A stretch of DNA of 64,000 bases from NCBI GenBank assembly GCA_041397725.1, contig JAWKVZ010000004.1, positions 248,001 to 312,000 of the forward strand, given 5' to 3'. Position numbers and translations under genes: made by a program. The stretch is from JAGRKR01 sp041397725 (GTDB taxonomy: Bacteria > Pseudomonadota > Alphaproteobacteria > Rhizobiales > Hyphomicrobiaceae). The notes beneath the pieces are model-generated. The model was given only the letters and a program-made list of their open reading frames with translations, ran no database searches and was not told the DNA's origin. Positions 45,267 through 54,644 of the stretch are shown in pieces. Every line of letters begins with the position of its first letter. Within the stretch, counting starts at the first letter, position 1.

Positions 45267-46259
45267 CTATTTCGACTTCGACAGGATCTTGGCGAACCGG
45301 GCATCGACCTCCCGGATCAGGGCCGTGGACTTCTCCGGGCCGAGCCAATCGTCGCCCACCTTGGTCTTGGCGGCGAACTCGCGGAACGGCTTGCCCTCGG
45401 TCGCCTTCTTGAAGGCCTCGACCAGCTTGGCGAAGCGCTCCGGGTACTTCTCCTTCACTTCGCGGTGGACGGCATGGAAGCGGTAGGCGCCGCCTTCCGG
45501 CGCGGTGACGCCGTACTTCTTGAGCTGGGCATTGATCGTCGGCAACTCGGGCCAGCCGGCGATCTTGCCGTCCTTCCAGAAGGCCCCGAGTACGTTCACC
45601 TTGTCGCGGGCCGCCACTGCGCCTTCCGCGCCGGAGGCCAGGATCTGCGCATGCCCGCCGAGCAGCGCGGCGCGCGCGGCGCCGCCGCTCTTGTAGGGCA
45701 CCATCTTCACCTTGAGCCCCAGCGCCTTGAACAGCTCGACGGTCAGCACCTCGCCGATCGAGCCGCGGCCGGGCACCGCCATGGCATACTTGTCCGGCGC
45801 GGCCTTCACGGCCTTGATCATGTCGTCCAGCGTCTTCCAGCCCGTATCCTTGTGCACGTAGAGGATGGCCGGATCGACCCACTGCACGTTGATGATGATG
45901 AGGTCCTCGATCTTGAACAGACCAGGATCCTTGACGCGGACACTGGTAACTGCCGGCGCGAAGGCCGTCAGCACGGTGTAGCCGTCGCGCGGCTCGCCGA
46001 GGAACTTCTTGAGGCCGATCTTGCCACCGGCGCCGCCATGGTTCTCGACGATCACCTGCGCGCCGAGCACGTCCGGCAGGAAGCGCTGCATGGACCGCGC
46101 CGTGCGGTCGACGGCGCCACCCGCACCGTAGTTGACGAGCAGCTTGACCTCCTTGCTCGGGAACTTTTCGGCGGCCGTCGCCACGACGGGTGAGGCCACT
46201 AATGCGGCCGCGGTCATCGCAGCTCCGATCAACGTCTTCAGGCGAGTTGTCTCTCGCAT
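45267..46259 (-). CDS. tctC: Tripartite tricarboxylate transporter substrate-binding protein TctC (Bug family)
   Basis: A 330-residue periplasmic binding protein. The signal peptide spans about 1-30 (hydrophobic AAMTAAALVASPVVATAA). The Bug signature is VKLLVNYGAGGAVDRTARSM with GAGGKIGLKKF further on, and PYKSGGAARAALLGGHAQI in the second lobe. The ATG at 46259 has AGGGAGGG about 7 bases before it. It heads the tctCBA-enolase operon and is divergent from the Ntn-hydrolase gene. The ligand is a carboxylic acid of unknown kind. Confidence 0.92.
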   Translation of the reverse strand: MRETTRLKTLIGAAMTAAALVASPVVATAAEKFPSKEVKLLVNYGAGGAVDRTARSMQRFLPDVLGAQVIVENHGGAGGKIGLKKFLGEPRDGYTVLTAFAPAVTSVRVKDPGLFKIEDLIIINVQWVDPAILYVHKDTGWKTLDDMIKAVKAAPDKYAMAVPGRGSIGEVLTVELFKALGLKVKMVPYKSGGAARAALLGGHAQILASGAEGAVAARDKVNVLGAFWKDGKIAGWPELPTINAQLKKYGVTAPEGGAYRFHAVHREVKEKYPERFAKLVEAFKKATEGKPFREFAAKTKVGDDWLGPEKSTALIREVDARFAKILSKSK

Positions 46260-46506
46260 TCGTCGGCCCTCCCTGGCGTCCGTATCGCGCTTCCAGCTGC
46301 CCCCGACCAAAGTCGAAGGAATGGCCGCCACCATGCAATGAGTGACGGCCCGTTTGCAAGTCCATCGGCCTCCGTCTTAACATGGCTTGGTCCGTACCAT
46401 TCGCAGCTTGCGACAGCGATCGGGCATGGCGCGCGCGCCGGTTTGCCGATACTAGATGGCTGGAGCCGCACAGACGGTGCCGCCAACCCCGAGGGAGTGT
46501 CCTTTC

Positions 46507-48297
46507 ATGGCCGGATTCACTACGCGCCCCGAGATTCTTGGCACCTTCGGTGTTGTCACCTCGACGCACTGGATCGCCTCGGCCATCGGCATGGCGACGC
46601 TGGAGAAGGGTGGCAACGCCTTCGACGCCGCCGTCGCGACCGGGTTTGCGCTGCAGGTGGTCGAGCCGCACCTCAATGGTCCGCTCGGCGAGGCGCCGGT
46701 GATGGTCTTCGACGTGCGTCGCGGCAAGCCGGAGGTGATCTGCGGCCAGGGCGTCGCCCCCGCCGCCGCGTCGATAGAGAAGTTCCGTGAGCTCGATCTC
46801 GATATGATTCCCGGCACCGGCCTGCTGCCGGCCTGCGTCCCGGGCGCCTTCGACGCCTGGATGGTGCTGCTGCGCGACTATGGCACCATGCCCCTGGCCG
46901 ATGTGCTGTCTCCGGCCATCGCCCTCGCAGGACGCGGCTATCCCGTGGTGCCGCGCATGACCGAGACGATCGAGACCGTCCAGGAGCTCTTCACCAGGCA
47001 TTGGAAGACCTCCGCCGCCGTCTTCATGCCGGGTGGCAAGCCGGCGGTCACCGGCACCATTCATACCAATCCCGCACTCGCGGAGACCTACGCGCGCGTC
47101 CTGGCCGCCGCCCAGGCCGCCGGCGGCAATCGCGAGAAGCAGATCGAGGCGGCGCGCGACGCCTGGTACCGCGGCTTCGTCGCGGAGGCGGTCGACGCAT
47201 TCTGCCGCACCGAAGAGGTCATGGACGTCTCGGGACGTCCGCACAAGGGCCTGCTCACCGCCGACGACATGGCCCGCTGGCAGGCGAAGGTCGAGGCCCC
47301 CCTCAGCTTCAAGTATGGCCGCTATGACGTGCTGAAATGCGGCGCCTGGAGCCAGGGCCCGTCCATGCTGCAACAGCTCTCGCTGGTGCACGGCTTCGCG
47401 CTCGACGGCATGAGCCCCACCTCTCCCGAGTGGGTGCACATCGTCACCGAGTGCGCCAAGCTCGCCTACGCCGACCGCGATACGTTCTACGGCGATCCGG
47501 ACTTCGTCGAAGTGCCCATGGAGGCCCTGCTGTCGCGAGACTACAACGCGCGGCGCCGCAACCTCATCCAGACGACCGCCTCGCACGACTTCATCCCCGG
47601 CAAGATCGAGGGCTACGAGCGTTCCGTCATCGACTATGCCAGCGCCGCCACGCGCCAGGGGCCGCGCGGCAGCCTCGGCGCTGGCGAACCCACCGTCGGC
47701 AAGATGGGCGAGACCAAGGGCGACACGGTCCATTTCGACATCATCGACAAGGACGGCAACATGGTCTCGGCGACGCCGTCCGGCGGCTGGCTGCATTCCT
47801 CGCCGGTCATCCCGGCGCTCGGCTTCCCGCTCGGCACGCGCGGCCAGATGTTCCTGCTCGACCCGTCGTCGGCCTCCGCGCTGGTGCCGGGCAAGCGTCC
47901 GCGCTCGACGCTGAGCCCCGGCCTGGTGCTCCGCGACGGCGAGCCCTACATGGGGCTCGGCACCCCTGGTGGCGACCAGCAGGACCAGTGGGCCACCCAG
48001 CTCTTCCTGCGCCACGTCCATGCCGGCATGAACCTGCAGGAGGCCATCGACTGCCCGGCCTTCCACACCGAGCATTTCCCGAGCTCGTTCTGGCCGCGGA
48101 CCGCGCGGCCCGGCGTCGTGGTGGTCGAAGGCCGCATGCCCAAGGACACCGTGAAGGAGCTGATCCGGCGCGGCCACAAGGTCGAGGTCGGCGGCGACTG
48201 GTCGGAAGGTCGCCTGACGGCGGCGGCCCGCGACGGCCGCATGCTCAAGGCGGCCGCCAATCCGCGCGGCATGCAGGGCTATGCCATCGGCCGCTGA
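46507..48297 (+). CDS. Gamma-glutamyltransferase family Ntn hydrolase without signal peptide
   Basis: A 596-residue member of the GGT family. GMATLEKGGNAFDAAVATGFALQVVEPHLNGPLG (in part) is the family start, and the autocleavage/nucleophile site is T407 in KGDTVHFDIIDKDGNMVS, followed by the GLGTPGGDQQDQW segment. Classical GGTs are exported, but this protein starts MAGFTTRP with no signal peptide, so it is probably cytoplasmic. Many such relatives cleave other amides than glutathione. GGGAG precedes the ATG. It is divergent from tctC and leads the plus-strand catabolic run. Confidence 0.85.
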   Translation: MAGFTTRPEILGTFGVVTSTHWIASAIGMATLEKGGNAFDAAVATGFALQVVEPHLNGPLGEAPVMVFDVRRGKPEVICGQGVAPAAASIEKFRELDLDMIPGTGLLPACVPGAFDAWMVLLRDYGTMPLADVLSPAIALAGRGYPVVPRMTETIETVQELFTRHWKTSAAVFMPGGKPAVTGTIHTNPALAETYARVLAAAQAAGGNREKQIEAARDAWYRGFVAEAVDAFCRTEEVMDVSGRPHKGLLTADDMARWQAKVEAPLSFKYGRYDVLKCGAWSQGPSMLQQLSLVHGFALDGMSPTSPEWVHIVTECAKLAYADRDTFYGDPDFVEVPMEALLSRDYNARRRNLIQTTASHDFIPGKIEGYERSVIDYASAATRQGPRGSLGAGEPTVGKMGETKGDTVHFDIIDKDGNMVSATPSGGWLHSSPVIPALGFPLGTRGQMFLLDPSSASALVPGKRPRSTLSPGLVLRDGEPYMGLGTPGGDQQDQWATQLFLRHVHAGMNLQEAIDCPAFHTEHFPSSFWPRTARPGVVVVEGRMPKDTVKELIRRGHKVEVGGDWSEGRLTAAARDGRMLKAAANPRGMQGYAIGR

Positions 48298-48371
48298 GCC
48301 GGCGGCCACGGACCATTGAACGAGCGGCGGCCCGATGCCGGGTCGCGCCCAGCAAGCGAGGCGATTGCCAG

Positions 48372-49259
48372 GTGACGAGCAAGACAAGACTGATGCGCTG
48401 CAAGCTGTTCGTGCCTGGCAGCCGGCCGGAGTTCTTCACCAAGGCCATGCAAAGCGCGGCCGATGCGCTCTCCTTCGATCTCGAGGACGCGGTCGTCACC
48501 GAGCGCAAGGCGGAGGCGCGCACGCGCGTCGCGGAGTTCCTGACGGGTCTCGGCCCGTCGGCGGCCAAGATCATGATCGTGCGTGTCAACGGCCTGGACA
48601 CGGCCGACTTCATGCCGGACCTCGAGGCCGTCGCCGTGCCGGCGCTCGATGCCATCAACCTGCCCAAGGGCGAGAGCGGCGCCGACGTCGAGCGGGCAGC
48701 CATGGCGCTCGACGCCATCGAGGCGCGCAAGGGCCTGACGCCCGGCCGCGTCAAGATCCTCGTCAACATCGAAAGCCCGAAAGGCTGGCGGCTCGCTCAC
48801 GAGCTGGCGACGGCGAGCCCGCGCGTCATGGGGCTCCAGCTCGGGCTTGGCGACCTCTTCGCGCCGCACGGCATCACGCGAACCGAGTCAACCATGGCCG
48901 CCGTGCGGCTCGCCATGAAAATGGCAGCCGCCGAGGCGCGTGTGCCGGCCTATGACACCGCCAATGCCAACGTCGCCGACAAGGCCGGCCTCGAGGCGGA
49001 CGCGCGGGCGGGCCGCCTCATGGGCTATGCCGGCAAGAGCGCGATCCACCCCTCGCAGATCGAGATCATCAACCGCGTCTATACGCCGAGCGAGGCCGAG
49101 ATCGCCCATGCGCGCGACGTGCTCACGGCCCTGGCCGATCCCGTCAACCGCGGCAAGGGCGCCTTCATCGTGAACGGCAAGATGGTGGACGGCCCCTTCT
49201 TCGACGAGGCCCGCGCCATCGTCGAGCTCGCCGACCGCATCAAGCACGGAACAGTGTAG
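48372..49259 (+). CDS. HpcH/HpaI-type CoA-ester lyase (CitE-like)
   Basis: A 295-residue TIM-barrel lyase of the citrate lyase beta / malyl-CoA / citramalyl-CoA lyase family. It shows LFVPGSRPEFFTKAMQSAADALSFDLEDAV at the start (in part), the Mg ligand E in VNIESPKGW and D in GLGDLFAPHG, and AIHPSQIEIIN at the end. It would split a 3-hydroxy-dicarboxyl-CoA into acetyl-CoA or another acyl-CoA and a keto acid. GTG 48372 or ATG 48393 are both possible; GCGAGGCG precedes the first. The CoA-transferase gene follows 13 bases later and could supply the CoA ester. Confidence 0.86.
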   Translation: MTSKTRLMRCKLFVPGSRPEFFTKAMQSAADALSFDLEDAVVTERKAEARTRVAEFLTGLGPSAAKIMIVRVNGLDTADFMPDLEAVAVPALDAINLPKGESGADVERAAMALDAIEARKGLTPGRVKILVNIESPKGWRLAHELATASPRVMGLQLGLGDLFAPHGITRTESTMAAVRLAMKMAAAEARVPAYDTANANVADKAGLEADARAGRLMGYAGKSAIHPSQIEIINRVYTPSEAEIAHARDVLTALADPVNRGKGAFIVNGKMVDGPFFDEARAIVELADRIKHGTV

Positions 49260-49272
49260 CGAGGGACGCGAC

Positions 49273-50505
49273 ATGAGCGAGGAAGACGGGCCGCAAGGGC
49301 CGTTGCGAGGCCTCAAGGTCATCGACTGCGCCACGATCTACGCGGGGCCGCTAGCCGCCATGGTCCTCGGCGATTTCGGCGCCGACGTCATCAAGATCGA
49401 GCATCCCGATGGCGACGTCATCCGCAAGGTCGGCTTCTCCAAGGACGGCGCCGGCCTGTGGTGGAAAGTGGTCGGGCGCAACAAGCGCTCCATCGCCCTC
49501 GACCTGCACACCGACGACGGCAAGGAAACCCTGAAGGCGCTGGTCAAGGACGCCGACGTGCTGGTCGAGAACTTCCGCACCGGCACGCTCGAGCGCTGGG
49601 GCATCGGCTGGGACGTCCTGTCCGCGCTCAATCCGAGGCTCGTGATGCTGCGCGTCACGGGCTTCGGCCAGACCGGGCCCTACCGCCACCGTGCCGGATT
49701 CGGCACTCTGGCCGAGGCCATGAGCGGGTTCGCGCACATCACCGGCGAGGCTAACGGCCCGCCGACGCTGCCGCCGTTCGGGCTCGCCGATGGCGTGGCC
49801 GCCTACCACGGTGTCTTCGCCATCATGTTCGCGCTCTGGGAACGCGACCAGCAGGGCACTGGGAAGGGGCAGTACATCGACCTCGCCATCTATGAGCCGC
49901 TGTTCTCGCTGCTCGGGGCGCAGGCGACCATCTACGATCAGCTCGGCATCATGCAGAGCCGCACGGGCAACCGCTCGGTCATCAATGCCCCGCGCAACGC
50001 CTACAAGACCAAGGAGGGACGCTGGGTGGCGCTCTCCGCGTCCGCCCCGAGCATCACGCGGCGCGTGCTGGAGCTGACCGGCGGCAAGGCCTTCGCCGAC
50101 GATCCCCGCTTCAAGACGGCACGCGGACGCGTCGATCACGTCGAGGAGATCGACGGCACGGTGGGTGGCTGGATCGCACGCCACACGCTCGACGAGGTGG
50201 TCGATGCCTTCGAGAAGGCAGAGGCCGCCATCGCGCCCATCTACGACATCGGCCAGATCTTCGAGGACCCGCACTTCAAGGCGCGCGATACCGTCACCAC
50301 GGTCCAGGATCCGCAGCTCGGCCCGATCCGGATGCAGAACGTCTTCCCGCAGCTCTCCATGACGCCCGGTCGTATCCGCCATCCCGGACCCGACGTCGGC
50401 GAGCACACCGACGATATCCTGGCCGAGCTGATCGCCGAGGGACGGCTGACGGCCGACACCGCCGAGCGCATCAAGGCCGCCTTCGCGAAAGGCCCGAAGG
50501 ACTGA
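49273..50505 (+). CDS. CaiB/BaiF family CoA-transferase
   Basis: A 410-residue class III CoA-transferase. LRGLKVIDCATIYAGPLAAMVLGDFGADVIKIEHP (in part) is the family start, and the catalytic Asp is probably that of FGLADGVAAYHG. The GLGQ-type GTGKGQYIDLAIYE follows. It is the common long form of the succinyl-CoA:dicarboxylate type. With the CitE-like lyase just upstream, an activate-then-cleave route for a hydroxy-dicarboxylic acid (as for itaconate, citramalate or malate) is plausible. The exact acid is not determined. Confidence 0.88.
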   Translation: MSEEDGPQGPLRGLKVIDCATIYAGPLAAMVLGDFGADVIKIEHPDGDVIRKVGFSKDGAGLWWKVVGRNKRSIALDLHTDDGKETLKALVKDADVLVENFRTGTLERWGIGWDVLSALNPRLVMLRVTGFGQTGPYRHRAGFGTLAEAMSGFAHITGEANGPPTLPPFGLADGVAAYHGVFAIMFALWERDQQGTGKGQYIDLAIYEPLFSLLGAQATIYDQLGIMQSRTGNRSVINAPRNAYKTKEGRWVALSASAPSITRRVLELTGGKAFADDPRFKTARGRVDHVEEIDGTVGGWIARHTLDEVVDAFEKAEAAIAPIYDIGQIFEDPHFKARDTVTTVQDPQLGPIRMQNVFPQLSMTPGRIRHPGPDVGEHTDDILAELIAEGRLTADTAERIKAAFAKGPKD

Positions 50506-50553
50506 AACAGCACGTCGCGCTGTAATCCGCGATGGCGCACGCCCGGCGAAGGC

Positions 50554-51225
50554 TCAGGCAGCCCGCGCCGCGCCCTTCGCACGCCGCCACGAACAGAGGA
50601 TCTCCTCGGCCGAATGCACGGGATAGCGGGCTCCGAGCAGGCCCATGCTGCCCTCATGGCGCGCGGCTGTGGTGGTTGCCACGGCGTCACCCACCACCAC
50701 GGTGTAGTAGTCGTGATAAGAGGCTCCGCGGATCGTCGACTCGACGCACCCCTCCGTCGTGGTGCCGAGACAGACCACGGTCTCGATGCCCTGTGCCCTC
50801 AAGACGCCGTCGAGATTGGTCCTCACGAACCCGTCGGGGCGCGGCTTCTCGACGACCGTATCGCGCTTGCCAGGAACGAGACCGTCCACGAATTGCCAGC
50901 CCCACGACCCGGGCAGGCAATAGTCGGGGGATTTACCGTCCCGCGTCTTGAAGCGCAGCCACGCCGGGCTGTCGCTCTTGCCGTCCGGCAACGTGAACTG
51001 GCGCACGAAAACAACGGGGATGCCCAGCTCCTGCGCCTCCTGGATGAAACGCACCATGGTCGGCAGGGTCGCCTGTATGCGGGAGAGGTCCTTGCCGTAG
51101 CGATGGAAATGCCCGCCGTCGGCGCAGAAATCGTTCTGGATGTCGATGGCCAGCACGGCCGTGACGTCCGGCGCCACCAGCTCGTCGAGCGTATCGCGGA
51201 CGAGACGTCCCTCCACCTTCCGCAT
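50554..51225 (-). CDS. Isochorismatase-like cysteine hydrolase (amidase), first copy
   Basis: A 223-residue protein of the isochorismatase-like hydrolase superfamily with a full catalytic triad: D28 in LAIDIQNDF, K127 in VEKPRPDGF and C160 in TTEGCVEST. Members with this triad hydrolyse amides such as N-carbamoylsarcosine, maleamate, biuret or nicotinamide. It is on the opposite strand from the surrounding catabolic genes, convergent with the CaiB gene and divergent from the MmgE/PrpD gene. The ATG at 51225 is chosen with GGAGAGGG upstream; the frame extends back without support. Confidence 0.86.
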   Translation of the reverse strand: MRKVEGRLVRDTLDELVAPDVTAVLAIDIQNDFCADGGHFHRYGKDLSRIQATLPTMVRFIQEAQELGIPVVFVRQFTLPDGKSDSPAWLRFKTRDGKSPDYCLPGSWGWQFVDGLVPGKRDTVVEKPRPDGFVRTNLDGVLRAQGIETVVCLGTTTEGCVESTIRGASYHDYYTVVVGDAVATTTAARHEGSMGLLGARYPVHSAEEILCSWRRAKGAARAA

Positions 51226-51452
51226 ATCCGAGGCCCTCTCCGTTTCAGCATCAAGATCCGTGTCGGCATCATCAAAGCCGCTTGCGGCGCGATTGTCGAT
51301 TCCCTCTTTCCGCGAGGCGTCTCGACAGGCCGGCCGTCTCCGCATAAAGTCCGGACAACCACGCGCGCCGACAGTGCCGGTCGGCTCCGTCCGGCGAAGG
51401 CCGCGCGTCATCGAGGCGGTTGCCGCTCGTCATCATGGGAGGTCGATAGGTC

Positions 51453-52856
51453 ATGAATGTCGTGACACGGGTTTCGGACTCGGCGCGGGGCGCCACACGT
51501 GCACTGTCGGAGATGGCGGCGAGCGTCAGCTACGACACGCTCGACGAGGCGACACGGCATCGGGCCAAGTACCATTTCCTCGATTCCCTCGGGGCCTGCA
51601 TCGCCGGCGCCACGCAAGAGGTGACCGACATCGCCGAGGCCGCAATCGTCGCCGCAGGTAGCAGCGGCAATGTGCCGGTGCTCGGCCGCTCCAAGCGTTT
51701 CGACATGCTGTCCTCGGCCTTCATCGCGGGCGGCGCCGGCCACGGCCTCGAGCTCGACGACGGCTATCGCGAGGGCTCTGTCCATCCTGGCACCGTCATC
51801 ATCCCCGCGCTCGCTGCGGCCGGACATGCCAGCAACGCCAGCGGCAAGAAGATGATCGAGGCCACGGTCGCAGGCTACGAGATCATGTGCCGTCTGGCGG
51901 CGGCGGTGCACCCCAGAGCCCGCTGGCGCGGCTTCCACAATACCTCGACGACGGGCGTCTTCGGCGCAGCCTTCGTCTGGGGCGTGCTCAAGGGGTTCGA
52001 CGCGGACCGGCACGAGCGGGCGATCGGCGTCGCGGCATCGACCGCGAGCGGTCTTTTCACGTTCATGCATGGTGGCGACGTGAAGCGTCTGCATCCGGGA
52101 TTTGCGGCCCGCAACGGCCTGCTCTCCGGCATCCTGGCCGAGCAGGGGCTCAAGGCCCCCAAGGGCGCCATCGAGAGCTCCGACGGCTTCTTCCAGGCCT
52201 ACGGCGGCGCCGACAGCGACCCGGACCACTACCGGACGCTCGACATCATGACGGTCGGCACCGGGCCAGGCTATGCCGTGAACCGCTGCTACATCAAGCC
52301 CTATGCCTCCTGCCGGCATATCCACTCGCCCATCGACGCCGTGCTCGACATGCGTAAGGTGGAGGGCATCGGCCCCGACGACGTCGAGGCCATCGAGGTC
52401 GGCACCTACAAGGTCGCCTGCGCCCACGACCTCAAGACCTGGGAGACCTTCACGAAGGCGCAGATGAGCATTCCGTTCGTGACGGCGACGGCGCTGCGCT
52501 ACGGCGGCGCCGATCTCGAGCACCTCACCCCGGAGCACCGGGCAGACGCCGCCACGAAGGCGCTTGCCGACCGCATCACGGTGCACGTCGACGAGGTTTC
52601 CGATAGGGATTACCCGAAGAAGCGCCCGGCTCGCGTCACGCTCACGACCAAGGGCGGCAAGAAGCTCGAGCGCTTTATCGAGAACCCTTACGGCGAGCCG
52701 GAGCGACCGCTGACGGACGAGGCCTTGACGGCGAAGTTCATGAAGCTGGCGACACCGGTCATCGGCGCCGCCCGTGCCGAGGCTCTGGCGACCAGAATCT
52801 GGGCGCTGGAGGCGGAGGCAGGCGTGCGCGACCTGATCGACCAGGCCGCCAGATAG
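51453..52856 (+). CDS. MmgE/PrpD family protein
   Basis: A 467-residue member of the family that includes 2-methylcitrate dehydratase and cis-aconitate decarboxylase. It shows FLDSLGACIAGA, GGAGHGLELDDGYREGSVHPGTVIIPA (in part), the MHGGDVKRLHPGFAARNGL stretch, and KPYASCRHIHSPIDAV with the conserved C-R-x-x-H. Reaction would be dehydration, isomerisation or decarboxylation of a tricarboxylic or related acid. It is followed by an imperfect stem-loop, then the small protein and amidase genes. Substrate unknown. Confidence 0.9.
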   Translation: MNVVTRVSDSARGATRALSEMAASVSYDTLDEATRHRAKYHFLDSLGACIAGATQEVTDIAEAAIVAAGSSGNVPVLGRSKRFDMLSSAFIAGGAGHGLELDDGYREGSVHPGTVIIPALAAAGHASNASGKKMIEATVAGYEIMCRLAAAVHPRARWRGFHNTSTTGVFGAAFVWGVLKGFDADRHERAIGVAASTASGLFTFMHGGDVKRLHPGFAARNGLLSGILAEQGLKAPKGAIESSDGFFQAYGGADSDPDHYRTLDIMTVGTGPGYAVNRCYIKPYASCRHIHSPIDAVLDMRKVEGIGPDDVEAIEVGTYKVACAHDLKTWETFTKAQMSIPFVTATALRYGGADLEHLTPEHRADAATKALADRITVHVDEVSDRDYPKKRPARVTLTTKGGKKLERFIENPYGEPERPLTDEALTAKFMKLATPVIGAARAEALATRIWALEAEAGVRDLIDQAAR

Positions 52857-52869
52857 CCATCGAGACGCA

Positions 52870-52911
52870 GGCGCGGCGGGGGCGGCCGTGACATCGCCCC
52901 CCACCCGCGCC
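52870..52911 (+). promoter_or_regulatory. Imperfect stem-loop after the MmgE/PrpD gene
   Basis: GGCGCGG then GGGGGCG pair with CGCCCCC and CCGCGCC around a 10-base loop, about 14 bp in all with an internal bulge. It begins 14 bases beyond the stop and ends before the ribosome site of the next gene. There is no T-run, so a processing or stabilising hairpin is as likely as a terminator. Confidence 0.4.
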
Positions 52912-52939
52912 CGCACGACCCCTGCAGCTTGGAGGAGAC

Positions 52940-53176
52940 GTGACCAGCAAGCCTGAAGCGGATCGCCCGCTCTCTCCGGACGAGGTCGAAAGGCTGCTCC
53001 GGCATTTCCACACGCTCGAGGTCGATGCCGATGCTCGGGCCCTCTCCGCCGGCGATACCGATCGGGTGAGCGCGGCGGTCAAGGCGCTGGCTGATGCCAA
53101 GAAGGACTTCTTCGACGTGCCCGGCAGCTACGGTCAGGTTCTCGCCGAGGGCAAGGCGCATGGAGAGAAGCGATGA
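52940..53176 (+). CDS. Small protein coupled to the amidase gene, possibly GatC/AtzG-like
   Basis: A 78-residue, helix-rich acidic protein starting at GTG with GGAGGAG just before it. The text LSPDEVERLLRHFHTLEVDADARALS fits a short GatC-like helical partner, and it overlaps the amidase gene by four bases. I do not recognise a named family with confidence; the AtzG comparison rests on size and arrangement. It may bind and stabilise the amidase. Confidence 0.6.
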   Translation: MTSKPEADRPLSPDEVERLLRHFHTLEVDADARALSAGDTDRVSAAVKALADAKKDFFDVPGSYGQVLAEGKAHGEKR

Positions 53177-54603
53177 GCGCTTCGTGCGAGATCGCCGGTC
53201 TTGGCGTCGTCGACTTGGCAGCCGCCATCGCCAAGGGCGAGGTGACGAGCGAAGCCGCGGTGGGCGCCGCCATCGCCAGCGCGGAGGCCTGGCAGCCGCA
53301 CATCAACGCCTTCATATCGCTCGACAAGGCGGAGGCGCTCGAGAAGGCGCAGGCCGCCGACAAGGCGCGCCGGAAAGGCACCATTCGCGGCCCGCTCGGC
53401 CCCCTGCACGGCGTGCCGCTCGCCCATAAGGATATGTTCTGGCGCGCCGGCAAGATCATGACCGGCGGCTCTCCGATCCTCAAGGACTTCCGCACGACCG
53501 CGACCGCGACCCCCATCGCCCGGCTCGAGGCTGCCGGCTCGATCACCATCGGCGCCCTCAACATGTGCGAGTTCGCCGCGAGCCCCACCGGGCGCAATCC
53601 CCACGTCGGCGATTGCGGCAACCCTCACGATCCCGCGCGGGTCACCGGCGGCTCCTCTTCCGGCTCGGGCGCCACTGTCGCCGCGGGCATCGTCCCTGCG
53701 GCCCTCGGCTCGGACACGGGCGGCTCGATCCGCATTCCCGCGGCCATCTGCGGCGTGGTCGGCATCAAGCCCACCTGGAGCCGCGTCTCGAATCAGGGCT
53801 CGATCCCGCGCGCCTTCTCGCTCGACTGCATCGGCCCCCTGGCGCGGCACGCCCGCGATTGTGCGCTCATCCTTTCGATCATCGCCGGCCGCGATGCCGG
53901 AGACGCAACCACCGCCGACGAGCCGCCCCCACCCCCGGGCCTGCCGGAGCTCGACCCGCGCGCGCTGAAGATCGCGGTCGCCGCGCCGGAGAGCGTCTCG
54001 GGCGTTGCACCGTCCATTGCCGCGAGTGTGGCGACGGCCGCCGGTGCCTTCAAAGGGCTTGGCGCGACGACCGTTTCGCGGACCCTGCCGGACTTCGGCC
54101 CGCTCTATTCGCTCGGCGACACCATCTCGAAATGCGAGGCGGCGGCGCTGCACCGGCGCTGGATGACGGAGCGGCCGAACGACTATGGCCGGCTCACCTA
54201 CGACCGCACGCTCGCCGGCTTCATGCTGCCGGCCACGCGCTATATCGAGGCGCTGATGCTCCGGGGCCGGCTCACCGCCGAGTTCATCGAGGAGACCATC
54301 GCCGACGCCGATGCACTGATGCTGCCGACGGCCGCCATCGAGACGCCGACCATCGCCGAGGTCGCGGCGCGCGAGAAGGCAGGCGAGATCCTGCCCGTGA
54401 TCGCCGGCTTCGCCGCCCTCACCCGCCCCATCAACTACCTCGGTCTGCCGTCCGTCAGCGTGCCCTGTGGCGTCGATTCACGCGGCATGCCGGTCGCCTT
54501 CCAGCTCGTCGGGCGCCCGTTCTCCGAACGCAAGCTGCTCGCCATCGCCAACCTGTTCGAGCGCGAGATCGGCTTCGGCGTGCCGAGACCACGCCTGCCC
54601 TGA
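53173..54603 (+). CDS. Amidase signature family enzyme (GatA/AtzE type)
   Basis: A 476-residue amidase with the Ser-cisSer-Lys triad: K86 in PLAHKDMFW, cis-Ser S162 in GGSSSGSG, and the nucleophile S185 in DTGGSIRIPA. Members hydrolyse amides or carboxybiuret-like compounds, or act on misacylated tRNA (GatA). The absence of gatB, and the pairing with a small coupled protein, point to a small-molecule amidase such as AtzE relatives. It stands in the plus-strand catabolic run before the ABC importer genes. Confidence 0.9.
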   Translation: MSASCEIAGLGVVDLAAAIAKGEVTSEAAVGAAIASAEAWQPHINAFISLDKAEALEKAQAADKARRKGTIRGPLGPLHGVPLAHKDMFWRAGKIMTGGSPILKDFRTTATATPIARLEAAGSITIGALNMCEFAASPTGRNPHVGDCGNPHDPARVTGGSSSGSGATVAAGIVPAALGSDTGGSIRIPAAICGVVGIKPTWSRVSNQGSIPRAFSLDCIGPLARHARDCALILSIIAGRDAGDATTADEPPPPPGLPELDPRALKIAVAAPESVSGVAPSIAASVATAAGAFKGLGATTVSRTLPDFGPLYSLGDTISKCEAAALHRRWMTERPNDYGRLTYDRTLAGFMLPATRYIEALMLRGRLTAEFIEETIADADALMLPTAAIETPTIAEVAAREKAGEILPVIAGFAALTRPINYLGLPSVSVPCGVDSRGMPVAFQLVGRPFSERKLLAIANLFEREIGFGVPRPRLP

Positions 54604-54644
54604 TCGCTACGGACAACAAGCATATGTCCGCAGAGGGACGAATA

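Noticed and set aside
45187..48387. Long minus-strand frame over tctC and the Ntn-hydrolase gene
   Set aside because: Shadow frame; both overlapped genes have family motifs and ribosome sites, while this frame has none.
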